Shown here piece by piece: positions 1-8,619 of a stretch of 34,093 nucleotides of DNA (position 1 is the stretch's first letter; each line of letters opens with the position of its first letter). The notes below the pieces were generated by a model. The model was not told the DNA's origin. It ran no database searches and worked only from the letters and a program-made list of their open reading frames with translations. Origin of the DNA: Ignavibacteriaceae bacterium (lineage in GTDB: Bacteria > Bacteroidota > Ignavibacteria > Ignavibacteriales > Ignavibacteriaceae); the NCBI GenBank assembly GCA_014860115.1, contig JACZKK010000199.1:1-34093 (forward strand), written 5' to 3'. The position numbers were made by a program, and so were the translations under genes.

Positions 1-50
1 AGAAGGATAAAGTATATATGCTTCAAGTTTTAATTCTTTAAGAATAAACT

Positions 51-58
51 TAAGTTTG
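51..58 (+). promoter_or_regulatory. candidate -7 box TAAGTTTG upstream of the first gene
   Basis: TAAGTTTG fits the Bacteroidetes-type -7 consensus TAnnTTTG and would give a leader of about 60 nt before the ATG at 123. About 20 nt upstream there is only a T-rich stretch and no true TTG, so the -33 half is weak. The remaining bases of 1-122 show nothing else recognisable. Confidence 0.3.
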
Positions 59-122
59 ATATAGTCGACGGAAAAAATTCTGCGTATTAAATATAATATC
101 AATTCAATTTATGGAGGTTTAT

Positions 123-3100
123 ATGAAATCTCGCTTTATACTTTTCTTATCTGTATCCATCATTGTATTTTCTTTTGTCACTAATAATATCTTTAGTCAG
201 AGCAAAGACTTTGTTGGTACGAAGAAAATTGAAAAAAATGGTAAAATTGCTTTCGAAACTATCTCCGCTCAAAATAAAGGAGGTATAGAATCACTCGATG
301 ATCATTTACTCGGAATGAATAATTCTCAGGGAGATCAATTTGTTCTTGGAGGATCAGTACTCTGGTCTACTCAGGATCCAGTGGCAATTGCAAATGTTGT
401 TGCCATTAATTCTGCCGGTAATACCGCTATTACTGGTTGGGGTTTAAATGATATGAGAGTTTCTCTTTATTCAGATGCCAGTGGTAATCCTGTCTGGAAT
501 TTCCCAACAGGACAATACGATCCTTTTGTTGATATTTCAGGTGATGGTTCAAAGATAGCTGCAACTGGTGGAACGGATTTTTATTTATTAGATCCCACCA
601 ATGGAAATATTAATTTTCAATTCACACTACCTGATTCTTTTTATGCTTCATCTGTTACATTATCCAGAGACGGCTCAATAGCTGTTGTTCTCGCAAATGC
701 CTGGGGTAGTTCAACTACTTACAGAGCTTATGCTTTTGATCTTGCAGGCGGCACTCCTTCAATAAAGTGGACGTTTGATGTTCAAGGAAGTGAAATTACA
801 AACTGGGCAGGTGTAAACTTTTCACCAGATGGATCAGTTGTAGCTATAACCGGGAGAAATCATTTATACATTTTAAATAGTTTAAATGGTTCAGTAACCT
901 GGCACCACTTCATTGATAATACTGAATCTGCACCTGCAATAAGTGAGAATGGTAGGGTTGTTGTTACAGCTGATAATAGTGGATTTGTTCAAACTTGGCA
1001 TTTTGATTCAGTTAATAACGAATATTTCTTATTATGGCAGTACAAGGTACCACCGTCAGCATTTAGCAGTTGGGCTTCTTCTGCAGGTATTTCGGCAGAT
1101 GGTAACACCATAGTGGCTGGCTCTCTTATTTTCCCCGCATCAGGTAATGAAGGATCAGTTATGTGCTTTGATACTTATGGAGATGGAACACCTAAATGGG
1201 TATTCAGTGGTGCAGGTGATTTAGTGGATGACATTAAACTCTCCGACGATGGAAAAGTTGCTGCAGCTGTTACATGGGGCGATCTGGCACATACACGTCC
1301 GGATTTAATGGTATTCGATACTCAAACCGGGGAGATGACATTTAATGTAATTACTCCCGGTTCATTTTTTTCTTGTGACTTAAGTCCTGATGGTAAAAGA
1401 GTTTTTGCCGGTGGTAAAGCTGTTCATGCCCGTGAATTCGGAAACGGTGGCCGCATTTATTTATGTGACATACAACTTGGAGGCGGAAACGTTACGGGTA
1501 ATATAAATTTAACAAACACCGGTGACGATAGTGGTGTTTTGGTAAAAGTTGTTGGTTCTGTTCGAACAGCGATTACTGATGTGAGTGGAAATTACGAAAT
1601 CCAAAATATTCCTCCCGGAACCCACACCATACGGGCAGAAAAACCCGGATATAATTTCGGAACAGTCGCAAATGTGGTTGTTACTGAAGGTGGGACTACA
1701 GCAGGAGTAAATATGTCACTAAATCCATTCTCAACACAACCGCCAACTCTTAGTGCTTCTACAGGATTAGTTGGAATGATTATACTTAATTGGACTTCAT
1801 TATTACCAAATCCTGAAAGAGAAAGGGAAATTGCCTTGATGGTTGGGGATGAACTTTTTGAAAATAATTCGTTACCGAATGGTACTCTTTCAGTTAAAAA
1901 TGATAAATCAGAATTAATAATTTCAAATGGATTTCAATCTGTACTCTTAGCTGATAGCATAGCAATCTACCGAAGCTTAGTTGGAGGTGGTCCGTATAAA
2001 AAGATCGCCACTGTTCCTGCAACCGAAACAAACTATGCTGATACAGATGTTTTCGCTTTGAAGGATTATTACTACGTTGTCAACATATTTAGTGAAATCG
2101 GTCAAAGCATTTATTCAAATGAAGCTCTGGGAAAAGTCAGTGATTCACTACTGACTTTTAGTCTAGAAGTTCCCGAAGCATCAATACCAACTATTGATGG
2201 TGTTTTGGCTCCTGGTGAATGGGATGATGCATTCAAACTAGATATCTCAGATATTTTTGGTTACGGTGGTGGTATTCCCAGACCTCAAGGTTCTGCATTT
2301 ATGTACTTAAAATTTGATGATACAAATGATATGTTATACGTTGCGGGTGAAGATTTTCTCAATCCAACTCTCGATGATAACGAGGGTTTTGGTTTATACT
2401 TCGATGATAATAACAATAATGTATTTGATGGTAATCCTCCTTTTGTCCGAGAAGGAAATTTCTGGGCTTACTGGCATCCAGGTGGATCTGACTTACGGTT
2501 TCGAGAAATTCCGACTTATGTAATCACTCCAATAATAAATGCAGAAGTAGATTTTTCAGATATTAATGGACACTTGCAAGGTGAATTTGCCATCCCGATG
2601 GGTTTCCTTGAAGGATATCAGTTGCAAGTTTTTGGTCCTGACAAAATTGCAGGATTGGGTGCTTTCCTTATTGCAAGGCAGGGAACTACACCAATATATA
2701 GTGGTTGGTGGCCTCAAACAATGAACAGCGTTTTTAACCCTGTTTATTTCGGTGATGTCGGAATTGATGTTTCATTACTTGCGCCGCCGCAAGCTCCTTC
2801 GAATATTTCTGTTACACGGCAGGGAGAAGATCTACTTTTAACCTGGGATGATCCTGCATTAGGAATTAATAATGATCCACTTCCGGTTCCGCCAACAATA
2901 AATGTTTATAAGAATGGTGAATATATAACTTCCTTTGTAGCCGGTGTTGAGTCTTATCTTGATAATGATGTTTATTGTGTTGCTTGGTACGAGTATCAGT
3001 TCAAAGCATACATTGTTAATGGTGCAGATACTTTAACAGGTCCAATGAGTGCGCCAGTTGGAGAATATGCTTGTGATGAACCTACGCTTGTTCCAATAAG

Positions 3101-3872
3101 TTATGATGATGGTAACTGGAATAGTTTTTATGTTGCCAGCTTTACGTGGGAAGAGAATAAATTTGGCATTCGCTTCACTCCCACATCTTATCCAACGTAC
3201 GTTCGTAAGCTTGAAACAATTGTAAATGGTAATGATCCATTTGATTTTACAATTCAGAAAGATAATGGTGGAATTCCGGGAGATGTCATAGCAGGACCTT
3301 ATCGTGTTTATGACAGCACTCCTGCTCAGGTAGGTACAGTTATTAAAAATGTTCCTGGTATAGATCCTCCGGAAATTACACAGGGTGACTTCTGGGTTGT
3401 AATAAACTGGCTTGAAGCAACACCCGGAGCACCAGGCATAGGTGCCGATACGGATCAGCCAATTGACAACCGCAGCATGTATTATTTAACAAGCAGTGGA
3501 TGGGTTAGTATTGCAGGTATCGATGTTATGGTTACAGCTTATGTATCAGATCAACCTGTTGGTGTTGAAGACAACAATGAAGTTCTCTTACCATTCACAT
3601 TTGATTTGAAACAAAATTATCCTAATCCATTTAATCCTTCTACAATAATTACCTATCAGCTACCACAGAGTGAACTTGTCACTTTAGAAATTTATAATGC
3701 ATTAGGAGAAAAAGTCAGAACTCTTGTCAATCAGGTTCAGGAAACTGGTTATTATCAGATTGAATGGGATGGAAAGAACAACTCAGGCAGTCAGCTATCA
3801 AGCGGTATCTACTTATATCGTATATCTGCAGGTAATTATGTAAAAGTAATGAAGATGGTTCTACTCCGTTAA
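123..3872 (+). CDS. secreted multidomain T9SS cargo protein (beta-propeller, CBM9-like, Fn3, sorting domain)
   Basis: Large exported protein of unknown substrate. The start is placed at ATG 123 because GGAGG at 113-117 lies just in front of it; the in-frame ATG at 111 overlaps that ribosome site. Domains by eye: signal peptide (about 1-25, ending near FSQS); WD40/PQQ-like propeller (about 60-450) with repeated S-x-DG-x-x-V/I-A units such as SPDGSVVAITG and SPDGKRVFAGG; carboxypeptidase-regulatory-like domain (about 452-538, DVSGNYEIQNIPPGTHTI); Fn3-like region (about 540-680); a CBM9/DOMON-like domain (about 685-870) opening with PTIDGVLAPGEWDDA; a second Fn3-like domain (about 891-985); a further beta-rich region; and a T9SS type A sorting domain (about 1155-1249) containing QNYPNPFNPST and ending KVMKMVLLR. 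The CBM9-like domain suggests glycan or surface binding (inference). It is closed by its own terminator, so probably monocistronic. Confidence 0.85.
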   Translation: MKSRFILFLSVSIIVFSFVTNNIFSQSKDFVGTKKIEKNGKIAFETISAQNKGGIESLDDHLLGMNNSQGDQFVLGGSVLWSTQDPVAIANVVAINSAGNTAITGWGLNDMRVSLYSDASGNPVWNFPTGQYDPFVDISGDGSKIAATGGTDFYLLDPTNGNINFQFTLPDSFYASSVTLSRDGSIAVVLANAWGSSTTYRAYAFDLAGGTPSIKWTFDVQGSEITNWAGVNFSPDGSVVAITGRNHLYILNSLNGSVTWHHFIDNTESAPAISENGRVVVTADNSGFVQTWHFDSVNNEYFLLWQYKVPPSAFSSWASSAGISADGNTIVAGSLIFPASGNEGSVMCFDTYGDGTPKWVFSGAGDLVDDIKLSDDGKVAAAVTWGDLAHTRPDLMVFDTQTGEMTFNVITPGSFFSCDLSPDGKRVFAGGKAVHAREFGNGGRIYLCDIQLGGGNVTGNINLTNTGDDSGVLVKVVGSVRTAITDVSGNYEIQNIPPGTHTIRAEKPGYNFGTVANVVVTEGGTTAGVNMSLNPFSTQPPTLSASTGLVGMIILNWTSLLPNPEREREIALMVGDELFENNSLPNGTLSVKNDKSELIISNGFQSVLLADSIAIYRSLVGGGPYKKIATVPATETNYADTDVFALKDYYYVVNIFSEIGQSIYSNEALGKVSDSLLTFSLEVPEASIPTIDGVLAPGEWDDAFKLDISDIFGYGGGIPRPQGSAFMYLKFDDTNDMLYVAGEDFLNPTLDDNEGFGLYFDDNNNNVFDGNPPFVREGNFWAYWHPGGSDLRFREIPTYVITPIINAEVDFSDINGHLQGEFAIPMGFLEGYQLQVFGPDKIAGLGAFLIARQGTTPIYSGWWPQTMNSVFNPVYFGDVGIDVSLLAPPQAPSNISVTRQGEDLLLTWDDPALGINNDPLPVPPTINVYKNGEYITSFVAGVESYLDNDVYCVAWYEYQFKAYIVNGADTLTGPMSAPVGEYACDEPTLVPISYDDGNWNSFYVASFTWEENKFGIRFTPTSYPTYVRKLETIVNGNDPFDFTIQKDNGGIPGDVIAGPYRVYDSTPAQVGTVIKNVPGIDPPEITQGDFWVVINWLEATPGAPGIGADTDQPIDNRSMYYLTSSGWVSIAGIDVMVTAYVSDQPVGVEDNNEVLLPFTFDLKQNYPNPFNPSTIITYQLPQSELVTLEIYNALGEKVRTLVNQVQETGYYQIEWDGKNNSGSQLSSGIYLYRISAGNYVKVMKMVLLR

Positions 3873-3894
3873 AAAGTTATTAATTCTATAAATG

Positions 3895-3922
3895 GGCTCA
3901 CTTTGACAGTGAGCCTTTTTTT
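3895..3922 (+). terminator. rho-independent terminator
   Basis: Perfect 8-bp stem GGCTCACT (3895-3902) / AGTGAGCC (3908-3915) with a 5-nt loop, followed by seven T. It lies 22 nt after the stop codon of the upstream T9SS cargo gene and is the clearest plus-strand terminator in the window. Confidence 0.9.
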
Positions 3923-4009
3923 AGGACGATACAAGCTTATAATACTCCAACCGAGGTAGCACGGGTGAAATGCATATCCAATTTCACATCACATTTTGCC
4001 GGATTTCAT

Positions 4010-4017
4010 TATCTTTG
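4010..4017 (+). promoter_or_regulatory. candidate -7 box TATCTTTG before the L,D-transpeptidase
   Basis: TATCTTTG matches TAnnTTTG. No TTG lies 17-23 nt upstream, so only half of the promoter is supported. The same octamer lies before alr (17923) and before the AbgT-type gene (19667). Confidence 0.35.
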
Positions 4018-4066
4018 TTTAGGCTTAAACTATTGATTACTGCGTGTCTTACTTATTATCTCTAAG

Positions 4067-5923
4067 TTGACCATTCTTAAAGAGGGCATTACTATAAAAA
4101 TATTTATTAAATATATATCTATCGCTGTAATTCTTTTCGTAATGCTTTCAGCATGTGATAAAAAACCTGTTGAAATTGAAAAAAGTCTGAACGAAAAACT
4201 GAATTTCAGCTCCACCGAATATCTAAATGTATTCAAAAGCAAAATTATTTCAGTTGATTCAGTTTTGGTCAAGCAGGATACACTGATTCAGTATTATGAT
4301 ACTTTGAAATATTTTTATTCATTAAAAAACTTTGAACCTGTTTTCATAAAAAGTTTTGAAGATGAAGATATTGTCTATTCGATTTTATCTGTAATTGAAA
4401 AAGCCGAAGAACATGGATTAAATCCGGATCAATATCACCTTTGGAGCATCTCACAAGAGTTTTCCAGTACGATTGATACCATTCCGCATAATTCAAGATA
4501 TTCACAGCTCGCAAATGCAGAATTATTACTGTCGGATGCAATATTAAAATACAGTTATCATCTCAGATACGGTATAGTTAATCCAAAGGAATTATTTTCC
4601 GACACTTATTATTTGCCACTTGATGATTCATCAAAAGGGGATCTGTTTCAGCCATTAAGACAAGAAAATATTCTACAATATTTGGCTGATATTGAGCCGA
4701 AAAGTAAAAGATATAAGGCTCTTCAAAAGGAATTGAGCTATTATAATCGCTTTAGGGAACTTGAATGGTCGTCTATACCACTGCCGAATGAGAAAATTGA
4801 AGTTGGAGCTAAGGATACTTTAGTTTCTCTGATTATAAACAGGTTGATTGAACTCGAATATATTGATACTTCAAAATATAAATTAAATGAACATACAGTT
4901 TACGATACCTCTCTGGTTGATTATATAGAGCGGTTCCAGCGAAATAATGGCTTGGTTGAGGATGGAGTTATTGGGAATAATACGATTGAAAGATTAAACA
5001 TAACACCGCAACAGTATATTGATAAAATTAAACTTAATCTCGAAAGATTCAGATGGAATGATTATCCTGATACATCACAATATATATTGGTAAACATCCC
5101 TGAGTTTATGCTGCATATTATCGACAATGGAGAAGAAATATTTAATACGAAAGTTTGCACTGGAATAAAACGTTCATCGTATTATGAAAGTCAGTTAAAG
5201 GTTTATAAAAAAACTAAACGGTGGGGTGATAAACCTGATGATTGGGAAACGCCAAATATGTATGGCGAGATTTCGTATATGGTACTCAATCCGACGTGGA
5301 ATGTGCCTGCAAGTATTATGAGAGAGGAAATAGCTTACAAACTGAAGAAGGACTCAACATATCTGCGGGACAAAAATTTTAAAGTTTACAAAGATGACGT
5401 AGAAATAGATCCGATGACTGTTGAATTAGCTGAACTTCATTCCGACAAAATCCCTTACAGGATTGTTCAGGATCCGGGTGCTGGAAATGCGTTGGGAAAA
5501 ATAAAATTTATGTTTAATAATCCTTTTGGAATTTATCTTCACGACACTCCAAACAGACCTCCGTTCAATAAATCCAATAGGGCAGTAAGTCACGGTTGCG
5601 TTCGAGTAGAAAAACCGCTACCGCTTGCAGAATTTCTATTGAGAAATCATCTTAAATGGAACATTAATTATTTGAAAATCGAAATAGGACAAAAAGTTGA
5701 TGATAAAAAAGTAGTATCCGAATATTATAGCAAAAGAGAATCACTTAGAAAATATGCAAGTATTGGTGAGACAACGGATGTTATTCTAGCACAGAAAACT
5801 CCTGTATACATTGACTATTATACAGCATGGGTTGACGATAATGGTGTAATACAATTTAGAGCTGATGTTTATGACAGAGATAAAGTGCTGCTGGAATATT
5901 TGAACTCGAATAAATTTATTTAA
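4067..5923 (+). CDS. YcbB-type L,D-transpeptidase lipoprotein
   Basis: Predicted cell-wall enzyme that makes 3-3 peptide cross-links in peptidoglycan, or attaches proteins to it, anchored as a lipoprotein. The signal peptide ends in the lipobox LSAC (Cys 30 from the TTG start). An N-terminal scaffold is followed by a peptidoglycan-binding-like helical segment (about 250-305, FQRNNGLVEDGVIGNNTIERL) and the YkuD catalytic domain (from about 338) with the histidine of IYLHDTPN and the signature SHGCVRV, catalytic Cys 511. The length of 618 suits the YcbB/LdtD family. The start is uncertain: TTG 4067 has no good ribosome site, whereas AGAGGG at 4081-4086 is 7 nt before ATA 4094, which would begin a textbook MKIFIKYI lipoprotein signal. 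The stop codon directly abuts the stop of the convergent gene that follows. Confidence 0.87.
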   Translation: MTILKEGITIKIFIKYISIAVILFVMLSACDKKPVEIEKSLNEKLNFSSTEYLNVFKSKIISVDSVLVKQDTLIQYYDTLKYFYSLKNFEPVFIKSFEDEDIVYSILSVIEKAEEHGLNPDQYHLWSISQEFSSTIDTIPHNSRYSQLANAELLLSDAILKYSYHLRYGIVNPKELFSDTYYLPLDDSSKGDLFQPLRQENILQYLADIEPKSKRYKALQKELSYYNRFRELEWSSIPLPNEKIEVGAKDTLVSLIINRLIELEYIDTSKYKLNEHTVYDTSLVDYIERFQRNNGLVEDGVIGNNTIERLNITPQQYIDKIKLNLERFRWNDYPDTSQYILVNIPEFMLHIIDNGEEIFNTKVCTGIKRSSYYESQLKVYKKTKRWGDKPDDWETPNMYGEISYMVLNPTWNVPASIMREEIAYKLKKDSTYLRDKNFKVYKDDVEIDPMTVELAELHSDKIPYRIVQDPGAGNALGKIKFMFNNPFGIYLHDTPNRPPFNKSNRAVSHGCVRVEKPLPLAEFLLRNHLKWNINYLKIEIGQKVDDKKVVSEYYSKRESLRKYASIGETTDVILAQKTPVYIDYYTAWVDDNGVIQFRADVYDRDKVLLEYLNSNKFI

Positions 5924-7972
5924 TTATTTGAGCAACAACATTTTTTTCGACTGAACAAATTCATTAGCAATCATTCTGTAAATATATGTTCCTGAACTCA
6001 TTTGATTTCCGGATTCATTTAACCCGTCCCATTCAATTGTATAGTTTCCTCTTGGAACTTGTTCATTAAATAGAGTCTTCACTTCTCTTCCAAGAATATC
6101 ATAAATTTTTATCATTACTTTGCTGTCAACCGGTACTTCAAATCTTACACTTGTGGATGGATTGAAAGGGTTCGGGAAATTCTGGTAAAGAATGTAATCA
6201 AGGGGTATATAAGGTGGGGTTCCATAAACTATTTCTATTTCAGCATCCATAATTCTTTGTCTGTTGATATCAACTAAGATCAATTTTTCAATACTTATAT
6301 CCTCAGGATTACTGATAAATGATGGAATATCAGCAATAAAATTCTCACCGGATTTAATAGTTTTCATTGCCTTTCTGTCATATAACAGAACTCTGAGTAT
6401 TTCATCATCTTTATTGTAATACCCATGACCCAGATCTGTGTTAATGAACATATTATTTGAAATCTGAATATTTCCAGCAAATTCTACCTGGACTGCCCTT
6501 ACATCAACACTGGCATTTGAATATAGAGTTATACCTGATTTATTAATATAGAATGTTACTTTGAAGTCTTCTCCACTATATATTTTTTCAATGCTTGTAA
6601 ATGAACATGCATTTATCAGGATACCATTTGGATAAACACCGGTGAGTATAATATTTTGAAGCAGTGAAAGATCCTGTACATTAACATACGCATCCGGGTT
6701 CGGGGCAGGCTCACCCGGTATCCAGGGCGCAATATTTGCTCTCTCAAACTCATCCGTTTCAAGTGAATCTCTGCCGACTATATGATCAACAATCATGATA
6801 ATATCGAGAATATCGAGACATCCATCTCCATTAACATCACCATAAGCGCTGACTCTGTTTTGTGCAATAATAGTAAGTTCATCCCTCGATGGCGTAATGT
6901 CAATTGGAAAACCCTGATAAGTACTTGCCTCAGCTTCTGAAATTTTTATTGATGATTTAATGCTGTCCTGTAAAGCAGGCAAATCTGCGACTCGATACTT
7001 GACTTTTAATAACTCATTATAGTCACCCGGTGGTAAACCATTATTCTGATCAAGATTAAATAACAGGACCAGGATTTCATCTACAGATGCACCGTTTCCG
7101 GTAAGCGGACCTCTAAAAACGTTGTAAGTAAGAATCCAGCTGGGGTCAAGAATATCGCTTCCTTTTTGAATATTCTGAAAGGTTAATATGACATTGTCAT
7201 CAATAGACTGGTTAACTAATAATCTGAATTGCAATGCCTGTGCTTTATCAGTCAAACCTTTCAACTGCATTATATCTACATAAGAATCATATTCAAGACG
7301 GTAAACCGTATCCTTTTCAAAAATTAATCCCTGGCTAGGGATGATTGTAATTGCTTTTATAATTAATTTAAATTCATCCCTTGATGGTGTAATATCAATC
7401 GGTTGACCTTGTGCAGTGCTTGCCTGAGCGTTAGTAATTTTCATAGAGGATTTGACACTATCTTGTAATACCGGAAGATCTGCAACTATGTAATTAACTT
7501 TTAATAATTCATTGTAATCTCCGGGAGGTAATCCACCATTCTGATTCAAATTATAGAGTAAGATTAATACTTCGTCCTTCGATGCGCCATTCGGTAAAAC
7601 AGTACCTTTAATAATATTGTAATTCACCACCCAGTTTTGGTCACTGATGTCAGCACCTTTTTCTAAATTATCGAAAATTAATATTGTACTGTCATCTTCA
7701 GCTTTGTTTAACTGAATTCTGAACTGAATTGCCTGTGCAATACCGCTAAGATTTTTAAGCTGTAGAATATCAGTATAAGAACTGTCTTTTGAGATGTAAC
7801 GGAATGTTTTCTCGAAAATCAAGCCGGAATCATCTGTTGGATAAAATGAAGGACGATTTGAATCCAACTCAAAAGAATTGTTTTGAAAAGTGTTCTCTCC
7901 TGCAAAAATTCCCTGAGCAGGAAATAAAACAAAGAATAAATAAAATGAAATTAATTTACGGAAAACCCGCAT
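5924..7972 (-). CDS. secreted protein with two cohesin-like repeats, dockerin-like segment and T9SS sorting domain
   Basis: Exported surface or extracellular protein of unknown partner. The start is set at ATG 7972 (MRVFRKLISFYLFF signal peptide), preceded by an AAGAG-type ribosome site; an upstream in-frame TTG at 8002 lacks one. After the signal peptide come two homologous modules of about 155 residues (about 50-208 and 215-370). Each contains GLIFEK, an ALQFR/AIQFR strand, GLPPGDYNELLKV and IDITPSRDE. Then comes a dockerin-like stretch (about 377-445) with a calcium-loop-like GDVNGDGCLDILD and a second weaker half VNVQDLSLLQNII. A third beta-sandwich-like region follows (about 450-585), then a T9SS sorting domain (about 595-682, QNFPNPFNPST, ending KKMLLLK). 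The cohesin assignment is from pattern only; the dockerin-like and sorting motifs are clear. Confidence 0.85.
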   Translation of the reverse strand: MRVFRKLISFYLFFVLFPAQGIFAGENTFQNNSFELDSNRPSFYPTDDSGLIFEKTFRYISKDSSYTDILQLKNLSGIAQAIQFRIQLNKAEDDSTILIFDNLEKGADISDQNWVVNYNIIKGTVLPNGASKDEVLILLYNLNQNGGLPPGDYNELLKVNYIVADLPVLQDSVKSSMKITNAQASTAQGQPIDITPSRDEFKLIIKAITIIPSQGLIFEKDTVYRLEYDSYVDIMQLKGLTDKAQALQFRLLVNQSIDDNVILTFQNIQKGSDILDPSWILTYNVFRGPLTGNGASVDEILVLLFNLDQNNGLPPGDYNELLKVKYRVADLPALQDSIKSSIKISEAEASTYQGFPIDITPSRDELTIIAQNRVSAYGDVNGDGCLDILDIIMIVDHIVGRDSLETDEFERANIAPWIPGEPAPNPDAYVNVQDLSLLQNIILTGVYPNGILINACSFTSIEKIYSGEDFKVTFYINKSGITLYSNASVDVRAVQVEFAGNIQISNNMFINTDLGHGYYNKDDEILRVLLYDRKAMKTIKSGENFIADIPSFISNPEDISIEKLILVDINRQRIMDAEIEIVYGTPPYIPLDYILYQNFPNPFNPSTSVRFEVPVDSKVMIKIYDILGREVKTLFNEQVPRGNYTIEWDGLNESGNQMSSGTYIYRMIANEFVQSKKMLLLK

Positions 7973-8002
7973 CCTTGTTCTCTTTTTAAAATTTTTACTC
8001 AA

Positions 8003-8216
8003 CCACGAGCATTATTATTCAATAACAATACCATCCGAAAAGCTTATTTTGATACAGCCATCCTTGTGAAAATCATTCTTAAACACAATTTTTGATTATT
8101 AGCTGTTGAGTTAAACAAAGAAAGAATAGCGAAGTGATGTAATTATTTCTGAGAGGAAGAAAAGTCTAATGGCTATTGATGGATATTAGAGATAGATTAG
8201 AATTAATGAAAAAACA
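8003..8216. other. 214-bp intergenic region, no gene
   Basis: AT-rich spacer between two minus-strand genes. It should hold the promoter of the dockerin-like protein, but I see no convincing TTG/TAnnTTTG pair on that strand, no hairpin with a T-tract and no repeat. Confidence 0.5.
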
Positions 8217-8588
8217 TTAAGTTTTAAAGGGATTCATCGAAAAAAATAGTACAACTAAAATCGTTAGGGCTACCAAGGATATCGTAATCGTGCCACCTAA
8301 ATCAAATCTGGATTCTTTTACTTTTTCAACTTCACTTATCCCAATTAATTTTCTTTCAGAACCTTCAGAGACAACCAAAGAATCTCCTACTAACTTAATG
8401 TTAGTAGTGTCGTCTTTTTCGACAACAAATTCCTTTCCGTTTTTATAAACAATTTTAATATCTTCCATATTTTCAATTTTACTATAATCGTCATTTGGGA
8501 AAGTATAATATGAATAACAACCCGTAAACAAAATCGAAATGGATAGTATCCAGATTGTGAAATGAAAAGTTATGTGTGAAAATTTCAA
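8217..8588 (-). CDS. small putative lipoprotein with C-terminal membrane segment
   Basis: Not recognised as a named family. The 123-residue product has an N-terminal hydrophobic segment ending in LFTGC, a plausible lipobox with the cysteine at about residue 24. A short polar middle contains KIVYKNGKEFVVEKDD and LVGDSLVVSEGSERKLIGISEVEKV, followed by one strong hydrophobic helix (about 100-118) at the C-terminus. The start is TTG at 8588 and has no clear ribosome site. It lies only 31 bp after the beta-helix gene on the same strand, so co-transcription is likely. The middle resembles small envelope proteins that sense or display a short beta-strand repeat, but no function can be given. Confidence 0.65.
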   Translation of the reverse strand: MKFSHITFHFTIWILSISILFTGCYSYYTFPNDDYSKIENMEDIKIVYKNGKEFVVEKDDTTNIKLVGDSLVVSEGSERKLIGISEVEKVKESRFDLGGTITISLVALTILVVLFFSMNPFKT

Positions 8589-8619
8589 AGTAAAGTATTT
8601 TTAATAATTCAATGATTGC

